This document shows positions 56,032-64,000 of a stretch of DNA of 64,000 nt, one piece after another. The stretch lies in contig CADCXD010000005.1 in the NCBI GenBank assembly GCA_902806575.1, forward strand, positions 1 through 64,000, written 5' to 3'. The position numbers were made by a program, and so were the translations under genes. The notes under the pieces were generated by a model, which did not search any database, had not been told where the DNA came from, and saw only the letters and a list, made by a program, of their open reading frames with translations. The DNA comes from Jackrogersella multiformis (taxonomy: Eukaryota > Ascomycota > Sordariomycetes > Xylariales > Hypoxylaceae). The first letter of the stretch is position 1. Each line of letters starts with the position of its first letter.

Positions 56032-58038
56032 TTAGTTTAATTGCCTTAACCGCTTTAGCCTCTGCGGCCAAATTCCCATCTTTCCGGGCGACAGAACACC
56101 GTTGGGGTCCAGGGACTCCTGCAGATAAGTTAGATGGGGGATTTCGAGTAGCAGTAGGTACTCTAACATAAGTCGACTGACCTTCAACGTTTCGACGAAA
56201 CGGCGGTAGGCGTGATTGTTAAAATCGAAAAGCTCCGCGTTCAAATCTACCGGATATCAGCCTAGTCTGCTCAAAATGTCCCTGGAATAAACTTGCCCAT
56301 GTGGTTGATATGCGCTCGGTACTTAGCAAAACCCCGCCTGCTGCCTTCTCTGAAAAGGTTGTGGAAGACTTTATCCACGCTGGTCCGCTGGTCTTGGCTG
56401 GTCTTGTCAAAGCAGAGCATAGTGACGAAGATAGCATACCGCTCGTGCATGAAGAAGTCGCACAGGAAATCGAAGCCCTGCTCTGCACAAATCCCCTTAG
56501 CCGTCCTAGCCCACTCCAGTATGGTCTTGCCATCCAGGGGCACGATGGGGGAATATGCCCCATGGGCCCCGACCGAATCGCTCCGGAGGTTGTAGTAGTT
56601 CACCATGGGTATATTCCACATGCTCGGGATTCCTACCCTGACGCCGCCGTACAGCGGAGAAACCGCTGTCGCCTCGAGGAGCCCTCCATCTTCGCCGGTG
56701 AACAAGGCCTGGCGGAGACGGCCGGCAGGGGCATCTTTGGATACCACCCGCTGTACCTCGTCAAACTGAGCCTTGACGACACCCGTCGGCCCGTACAGCC
56801 CAAACTTAACAGTCCAGATGCCGATGTCCAGATCCTTCTGCATCTCTTTCAGTCTCCAATCGGGAATCGGGCCCTCGCCCTCCCAATAATCCGAATGCTT
56901 GCCGAACATGGTGGCCCACTCGGCGATGTAGAAGACGTATACCACGTACGGCAGCGTGCCGTTCCTCCGAAGCTCCCCGAAGACGTCGACTATGGTCTCG
57001 ATGTGCTCAAATTCGGGCACGTCGAAGGAGCAGGCCATGTACGCTTGCGGCTGCGGCGTCAGGTTGATTCCCATCTTGGTTACTATCCCGAGGTTGCTCT
57101 GGAAGAAGAGCCCGTCGATCGTAGGGCCGAACGTCAGCTTTGTTATATGCGCGGACGGCGAGCTGGACATGGCAAATTGACCCGTGCGCACGACGTCGCC
57201 GTTCGCGAGAACAACTTCCATGCCGGCCACGTTCTCGTGATGTACTCCGGTCGGGATGAATCCCATACCTCTGTCGAGGGCCTAAAATTGTTAAAATGAA
57301 ATGCTTCTGCCGCCCTCCGAGGTAGAAACCCACGTTGCCAATGACGCTACCCCATCCGAGCGATGCCGTGCTCGGCCAGACCTTGAGCTTCTTGTTCGCG
57401 CAATACTCATACAGATCCCCGAAGGTGACTCCGGGTTCGACCACCGCGTAGCTAAATTTTTCGTTTACTTCCAGAATCTTATTCATCCGATGTAAGTCTA
57501 GAGCGATGCTTCCGGGAACGCATGGTGCCGGTCCGCCGTATCTGTCATCCCCGTCAGCTTTTAATACATTTCTTTCCCATCGGTATAGCAGGCTTGACCA
57601 GACAGTACCCTAGATTTTTCCCCCGGGAGAACGTCCACACCGGAATTTTGTGCTCATTCACGACTCTCAGGAGAGCTTGGATTTCCGACACCGAAGACGG
57701 GCTGCACGACGGGTCAGTAATCTGAATGGCAGAACTCGATGTCCCTTAGTGAGGGGAGGCATTCTTCACCAGACTGCGGCACTCGGCACGTTTCTTTCCT
57801 GCCCAGACTCAGGTATCTCATAAGGGTCGACGTAGTTTTTTAAGTCTTCGCCGGTGAAGACCGCATCCTTTCCTAGAGCCTTGATGATTTGTTCCAGAGC
57901 TGAGGCAAATTCCTCTTGAGACACGTCTGGTGGTAAGACGGGTTGGACCTTTTCGAAGAGCGGCTTCGAGAAAGCCTCGTCGTGGGCCGTCTGGTATAGG
58001 GGATCCGAGTATCTAGGAGGGGGCACGTTGAAGGCCAT
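56032..58038 (-). CDS. VAO-family FAD oxidase (vanillyl-alcohol oxidase-like)
   Basis: Six exons join in phase: 58038-57770, 57701-57609, 57541-57334, 57281-56297, 56246-56182 and 56118-56032, giving 568 aa, the family's usual length. The start is the first ATG in frame. The PCMH-type FAD domain shows KIPVWTFSRGKNLGYGGPAP, VVEPGVTFGDLYEYC and WPSTASLGWGSVIGN; the following exon has GMGFIPTGVHHENVAGMEVV; the C-terminal cap and tail end in NNHAYRRFVETLK and DPNGVLSPGKMGIWP. This is the 4-cresol dehydrogenase/vanillyl-alcohol/eugenol oxidase group, which oxidises para-substituted phenols such as lignin-derived aromatics. Intron 4 (56247-56296) has a GC donor (G|GCAAGT) and is needed to keep frame. 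No signal peptide; cytosolic or peroxisomal. Substrate inferred by family only. Confidence 0.92.
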
Positions 58039-58645
58039 GTCATCCAAACATCACTAGGGGATTCGCATATGTACCTGACGTAGGCAAATTACAACGTCAA
58101 AAATGCAAATACCTAGGTAGGTATCACGGTTGAGGACCAATCCTCTTTTTATCCTCGATATCCTCGGCATGCACACGGCTTAGATCTTATGATCACCATG
58201 CTTAATATGCGGAGATAGCAACGACGGCCCACACGAGCAAGGGGTATTCTACCAAGGTATATTTATATATATTCAACTTCCCCAACTCACATTCGGCAGT
58301 TGTACACGAAGCACCTAGATAGGTACGGGTATAGTCAGTAAGTAGGTATAATGCAAATCCAACCCACCACCAGGCGGGTTCCGGAGGGCAATATTGCTTT
58401 TTCATGGTGAAAAAAAGGGAATACCTGAGTACATTCATGACCTCAAGCATTTATTCAGACAAGTTTTAATCCCGACTTCAGATTCATTATCAGGTACCTA
58501 GCTAATTGACAATCTCCTTGATCCGCAAACTAATACAGGCAAAGGCATAATAACATACCATTGATAAATTAAAATATGAATAAACAAGACACTGATTCGC
58601 GTCAGTCGCCGACGAGATGCGCACCCTCGTCTTCTACTCGCCCGC
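58039..58645. other. intergenic, no gene seen
   Basis: Gap between the VAO-family start and the 3' end of the 666-aa membrane protein gene; TACCTAGGTA repeats near 58112-58122 and 58313-58325. No supported frame. Confidence 0.5.
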
Positions 58646-60712
58646 CTACGCCCAGTTACTATCTTCCGCGTTTTTAAGCATATCCTGAAGGGTTTTCGAA
58701 AGTATATCTGACCCGTTGAGCTTCCAAGCTTCGCTTGGATCTTCCGCCTGTGCTGCAGATCTGGTATACATGTAAAGGTAACCGACGAAGTATAGAAATG
58801 CGATAGGGATGGCGACGACAGCCCAAGCTGATAAGTACTCATCTTTCTCAAAGAGAGCTGACCAGAACTGGTAGAAGCAAAAGCAGAGGACGATGAAAAC
58901 AGGAAACCATTGATGGAAGATATATTCGATGAAGTCGGTGCCTACGTACGCGGTGTAGAGCAGCGTAGCGAGCACGCCGAAGAAGAAGACATGCCAAAAC
59001 ACTTTTCGAATCTTGAGGAACGAGGCCTTAGAGATCCACCCGATCAGCTCGAACAGCCCGTTTGGTTGCCATTCGAGCGAGTTCAGGTGATCATCCAGCG
59101 TTAGCGCGTCGACTTGGCCCTCCTCTGGGTATATTAAGCCTTGATAGTAGATGACCCTGCATCTTGCGATCTCGATGATGCTCTGGCCCTCAATCTCCTT
59201 CTCCAGTTCCTCCCAGAGTGGCGCCCGGTCGTCAAGGATTGCCTCTTTGCCGTTGAAAGTTGGCTCCTTGTTGAACATCTTCTCTTCGGGTATGCCCTTG
59301 CCCACGTTCAGGGGCTTGTAGCGCGTCAACCCGGGGAATGTGGCGATCTTGACCTTGGCGCCGCGCATCCGGTGGTACTCCATCCTACGCCGCTCGTCGT
59401 TGTCCTTGGGCACCCGAATCTGCTGGCCGGTGTTATTCAGACTCACTCGGCCCTCCATGGCGGCAGTTACGTATTCGCTCCACTGCCTGTCTCTCTCCTC
59501 GTAGTACTCCTTGGATTGGCGGTACGGTTCCATATCGGACTGCAGCTCGATCGAGTAATCAAAGCGCGCGCCGGGCGTGGCGGACAGGAAGTGGAATATA
59601 GACGGAGAGACGGCCATGCAGACCTGGATCATGCCCGCGTACGACAGCAGACTGTGAAGCTCTTGCAAGAAGATCTCCTGCGTGTAATCCCTCATCATAT
59701 TAGTCGGGAAAACCTCCTTGAGAACGTTGAGCATCGGCAGGAATATTTTCATCGTCTTAGCCGCCAGATCATCGACCACGGGGAAGAACCTGTACGGCAG
59801 TAAACGTCCTTCGACGCCATACCTTGCGACGATAGCACGAACAGCCTTGCGGCCATAACCTTCGTGGAGTCGTGTCAGTAGATGCCTTCTCCGGATAACA
59901 TATTTACTAGCTTCAGATGACTAACCTTCTTTCTCTACCCATCTGACGTCTAGCCTTTCTAATTCGTCCTGGATTTCTTCGTCCGCCCCGAACAGAAGCT
60001 CGCTAAAGATCTTCTTTTCCATGATCTGCCCGAGGATGCCGACTATGAGCCATTTACGCTGCGCGTTATCGTTGAGGATGACGGGCCACCCGCCGAAGCC
60101 AGAGTCTTCGTGGGCGACGAGGCGGGCATATTCGAGGAACTGTTCGGTCAAGGGCCAAGTCCAGATCTGACTGGGCCCTGCATCCGCATCCCTAAGACTT
60201 TCGAAGTTGACGCTGCCGTCGAACCACTTCGTCGCAAATTTCACCGTGCTTTCGTAGAGGTTCGAGTAGTGGAGCTTGTAGAACTGGTCGTCATAGTCGC
60301 CAGGATGGTCTTCCTTATTGATAAGCGAATCGACGTCGATGTGCGCAGGACGAATATCATGCCTCAGCTCCTCGGAAATTCTGTACCTGCTGGAGGTGGC
60401 CAACTGGTTGTATTTGGATCTGCCACCTCTATCATCCTCCAGGTCGCCCGGCTCGGCCTTTGCGATGTCACGAACAGACCACTCGCTCCAGCGATTCTCC
60501 TTCCTGGCTGCCCTGACGTGTTTGTAGAACGGCTTCCATTCGCTTCCGTGGTCGCCTGCTATCGCCGTGTATAGGTATTCGAATATACCCTTAGGATAAT
60601 CCGCTACGTCCATCTCCCTCACATAATGCACAGGTTGACCCCTTGGGGACGTGGGGGTCTTCAGGGGTTTGGAGGGTTTGGGGGTTCCCGGTACCTTTGA
60701 GGATCTCGACAT
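58646..60712 (-). CDS. conserved-looking membrane protein of unknown function
   Basis: Exons 60712-59926 and 59859-58646 join in phase 1 to 666 aa. The N-terminal 30 residues are Ser/Pro/Lys-rich (SRSSKVPGTPKPSKPLKTP). The soluble part has no catalytic motif I know, though it is rich in conserved-looking Trp/Tyr text (QIWTWPLTEQFLEYARL, RKWLIVGILGQIMEKKIFSE). Near the C-terminus are three hydrophobic spans (about residues 540-640: VFWHVFFFGVLATLLYTAYV, FPVFIVLCFCFYQFW, LSAWAVVAIPIAFLYFVGYL) and a short polar tail. Similar large proteins of unknown role are familiar to me from Sordariomycete genomes, but I cannot name a family. The 66-bp intron has donor GTTAGT and acceptor GAAG. Confidence 0.8.
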
Positions 60713-61326
60713 GGTTGTTATGTACGCAGGACGATGTTAGACACTAGGCTATGGATAATCCCTCTGGTGCAAGTTAACACGATGCAAAATTCATACGAGC
60801 TTGGTGATGGCCTAAGAAAGACTCGGCTAGAGATGGTTAGGGGTTTATGAGAGTTGGTGGTTAAAAGGACGACCAAAACTAGCAGCGCCCAGAAAAGTTA
60901 TCAAACGAACAAAGCCTGTGAAGACATAATGCTCTAAAACAATGACTAGAATTCCGGATACATGATTGGATGCTTCCGTACGGTTCTTACCGGTTTCGGT
61001 TATATAGTTGAATGACAACATTCCAAGGCTGCAAGCGGCGCACTGGCAACCGCATCTCTTTTACAGCACAAAAAGTAGACAGCCCACTCCAGTCTTAGTC
61101 TCGTATTCATGTCGGCTCAAAGCCAACGAATTAGAGAAGCTTCTAGAGATAGACTGATACCAAGGGGTGCATATCCACGAGGTCGGTTCAAAGAATTAGG
61201 GTATGCCTCTTCGACGTTTTTTGTTCTTCTGTTGGATTGTCTTCTAATATGCTAACAATATATCAAAACTAATTATTATCGACTAGAAATCGCCAGACCC
61301 TTACTTTGTTATGTAACTATCTTGAT
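60713..61326. other. intergenic, no gene seen
   Basis: Upstream of the 666-aa membrane protein and downstream of the MARVEL-like gene; no frame or RNA gene recognised. Confidence 0.5.
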
Positions 61327-62264
61327 TTATTGAGCAGCGTGGTACTGCTGAGGTTGACCAGGGACCTCGTAGATAGGTTGGCCGGGGTTCACGACCTGCT
61401 GGGGCTGCGCGTAGGAGCTGCCGGTGGGCTGGGCGGAGAGGGGAGATGGTGACTGTGGTGGGTAGAAACCTTGCTGAGGCGGCCCAACCGTAGGTACGGT
61501 TTGCTGAGGGTAGACTTGACCGGCCTGAGGTTGCATCGGGTACTTCTCACCACCGGCAGGCAATCCTACGGCAGCAGGGGCGCTGCCGGGCGCCGCATTG
61601 ACGGGCATAGCCTTGAGTCCGGCCTTTCGGTGACGATGTAGCATGACTCCGTGAATCGAAAGCGAGATGATGTAGAGAACGCTAGACGGCGTTAAAATTC
61701 GTATACCACCAACAGACGACGGATCGATAACTTACAACTCAATACCACCTAGTCCCGCAGCAGCAGCGAGAGAGCCACCGTATATGGTGATCGCGGTGCT
61801 GTAGTCGCTCAAATAATAGTAACCGTCATAGTAGTCGCTATAGGAGTCGTAGAGAGCGAACCCGGCAGCAACCTGGGCAGCAAGAATGGCAAAGGAGATC
61901 AGCCAGAAGATAACGAGGAAGATGTCTAAGCCCATTATAGCCCAGTAGTTATAGGCCTTCGGGGGGCCAAAATGCGCAACTAGGCAGTAGATGCTAGTGA
62001 TGAGGGTCGCAACAGCCTAGCAATCCCGTCAGCCTCTCTCCCGTCACCTAGTCTACTTGACTATCGGGGTTCACATACGGTAAAGATCATCAGGGCATCT
62101 CCGGTGAAGACAAGGTAGGTGATACCAAAGGCGCATAGCCCTAAGCATACAACACTGAGGAGTAGCTGGATAATGCGAACAGCAACAAAGCCCTTAGGAT
62201 AAAGAGGAATATGCTCCTTTCCAGGTGCCCGCTGGCTGGAATACTTCGATGACGGTTGCTCCAT
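61327..62264 (-). CDS. MARVEL-like four-span membrane protein with Pro/Gln-rich tail
   Basis: Exons 62264-62079, 62016-61736 and 61681-61327 join in phase to 273 aa. After a polar N-terminus (PSSKYSSQRAPGKEHIPLYP) come four hydrophobic spans: FVAVRIIQLLLSVVCLGLCA, a second leading through AVATLITSIYCLVAHF, a third IMGLDIFLVIFWLISFAILAA, and a fourth formed across the last intron (AAAAGLGGIE|FVLYIISLSIHG). The extracellular loop is Tyr/Asp-rich (DSYSDYYDGYYYLSDYS). The tail of about 95 residues is rich in Pro, Gln and Gly (QPTGSSYAQPQQVVNPGQP), typical of fungal MARVEL proteins linked to eisosomes or secretion. Exact function unknown. Confidence 0.82.
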
Positions 62265-64000
62265 CCTGGCAAGCGAAGAAAGGGGGTATTAAAATGTTGT
62301 AAAAGACGCTCAAATCATAAAAACGAACGAACAGCAAATAACGATCACAGAAAAGCAGATGGAACGACCACCGGTTTAGAAAGGGGGGGGCTTCATCTCG
62401 TTCATATGCATCTACGAGCCCTGTCGACTTTCTGCGGGCTGAGGACACTTACATGCCTAGGTACTTAAGTTGATGTTCGTCTGCTTAGTAGGAACGTTAG
62501 TCTGCTTCATGACAAGGGGGGTCAAGGTAGAAATCGAGAGCGGCAGGCAGATTTCTACCAATTAGCTCAGACGAGAGGCCCGGGAGCTGAAAAGCATACC
62601 AAAGACCACTCGTACGGTAAATAGGACATCGAGAACAAACTACTCTATCGGACTAGAGTGCCCAAAGTCCCCAGATCAGAACAGGGATAACCACGAATTG
62701 GGCTGATGCGTAATGAAGAGGGGATCCGCTCAACGCGCTTATGTATGCGCATAGCTCCTCAGTATCAAGTATACCGAGATGAGGTGCTACGGCTTCACAC
62801 TACGCAATGGCAGCCTATCACCACCGAGGCAACAGATGAAATCTGGGTCACATTTTTGCGGCTGAAACTATAGCCAGCCATGTGTTGAGAGATAGAGTGC
62901 TTATCCTTGTCAGCTGAGGATAGATCGCCGTGACTACATAGATGACCACCTACCTAGTGTACTTCCCGCAGCAACGCAATGTTACTGTAAAAGATAGCAT
63001 TATACCTATGACTCTCAGGTTTTAGCAGGTAATTTTCTTGGTTGGATGGTCTTCCAAAAGGTACACATGGACGATACATATCAACCGACGGCAGCGAAGC
63101 CTCTTGCTCGGTATGTATAGGTAGTTAGTCAAGACGTTCTTACTCGGAAGGGAAATTGTGTTAGGTCCATTATTATCGGCGACAAAGAGTGCTCCAATAT
63201 TGAGTATAAGCATCGCCCTTCGCAGACAGGCCCGGTAAGTCAAAAGCGATTGGAATAGCTTGTGGCTGAGAAAGCAATTTCGCGAGTCTTTAGAGCTGAA
63301 TATTTTACACAAGCCACTCGTGGTAACGCCCAAGGTGTTTAATTTTGTTTTCAGCCATGTGTACGAAAATGAAGTTGAAGCTGGTGGATGGAGATGTTGT
63401 GTAAGGAGGAAAATATGCCGAAGCCTACGAAAGCGGAAGTAATTTCACAAAACAGTATGAATGCCTATAGAAGGCACTGTATTACTAGCCACGACCAGCT
63501 AATGCAAGCGAAATGACTCTCGATTGGTCTATCGAAACGCCATACATACCGATCATTGGCCCACTGTACCTTTGGGGTTTGATACTTAGCATCGCTGCAG
63601 ATTTTATGCATTAGCTGCTAACTTAGCTACCTTAGCTGCCTAGATAAGTAGGAGTAAGACGGCTCGAGAAACATGCCGCGTTCTAGTGTTGTTTAGGAAA
63701 TCAGACAAGGCCAGCTACATAGTACTGTTACCTTAACAATATTAATAATAATAAAAGGACGAGCCAGATAATCACTCCTTTGCCGCTTTACCCCTTTAAC
63801 CATATACTTTATACTTGGTTCAGCTGATATTTTTATAGTGTCATTTTGCTAACCAACTGAAATAGCAAAGCCTTGTTATCGCCGGCGAGTAGTATCTTAT
63901 TATAGTGTCCTCGAATATTATAATAAATGCAGCAGTAAAACATCAAACTTTCCATCTCAAATACCAGACAGCGAAAAGCAGGAGTTGAAAGGTTAAGTGT
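62265..64000. other. 1.7-kb end region, no gene I can support
   Basis: Upstream of the MARVEL-like gene to the window end. Short frames (for example minus 63022-63333, plus 63260-63442) lack coding features. A GCTAACTTAGCTACCTTAGCTGCC-like run of TAGCT words lies near 63616-63642. A gene beginning beyond 64000 may use the end as promoter. Confidence 0.45.

Noticed and set aside
56301..57299. Plus frame of 332 codons
   Set aside because: Antisense shadow of the VAO-family exon 4, which has clear family motifs and in-phase splicing.
1..64000. CRISPR arrays, bacterial operons, ribosomal RNA genes
   Set aside because: No spaced identical repeats, no ribosome-binding-site patterns and no rRNA core sequence were seen; the gene structure is eukaryotic throughout.

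Overview
The window is the left end of a chromosome or scaffold of a filamentous ascomycete (Pezizomycotina, most likely Sordariomycetes; the dispersed TACCTAGGTA palindromes would fit Xylariales, but that is only a guess). The evidence is short spliced introns (about 50-150 bp, mostly GT-AG), fungal families (Zn2Cys6 regulators, HET domain, 14-TM MFS pump, fungal HMG-CoA reductase, ENTH adaptor, VAO-type oxidase), a C-rich telomere-like tract at base 1, and a block showing the C-to-T signature of repeat-induced point mutation (RIP). Genes were modelled by joining frames at splice sites whose phases add up; nothing was aligned to a database.

Layout. 1-170: degenerate telomeric repeats, abutting a secreted-protein gene cut off by the telomere (164-460, minus). 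1415-2893: F-box-like gene. 3298-11740: an unknown gene full of in-frame stops that all fit C-to-T changes, split by a roughly 6.7 kb Ty3/gypsy LTR retrotransposon (4694-11411) reduced to extreme AT richness; pol is still readable on the plus strand. A 156-bp island inside the element escaped this. 11995-13606: an SDR-type gene with seven readable exons and one CGA-to-TGA-type stop. 14605-17547: Zn2Cys6 regulator. 19606-20646: quinone-oxidoreductase-like enzyme. 21666-25306: HMG-CoA reductase. 27645-28384: nicotinamidase.

29022-36960 looks like a small metabolic or detoxification neighbourhood: a Baeyer-Villiger-type monooxygenase (with a 1-bp frameshift), a 14-TM efflux pump, and a Zn2Cys6 regulator divergent from the pump. 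After 37.6 kb the content is mostly housekeeping: Ctr copper transporter (apparent frameshift), STI1/HOP co-chaperone, RNA polymerase III subunit RPC34, organellar-type cyclophilin, ENT3-like epsin, a MARVEL-like membrane protein, HET-domain protein, viroplasmin-domain protein, VAO-family flavo-oxidase (with a GC-AG intron), a 666-residue membrane protein of unknown function and a second MARVEL-like protein. The last 1.7 kb shows no gene I can support.

Decay falls from the telomere inwards: heavy RIP in the transposon, Gln/Arg-to-stop changes in flanking genes, one nonsense change at 13.4 kb, and largely intact genes beyond, apart from two 1-bp frameshifts and one relic near 49.5 kb.
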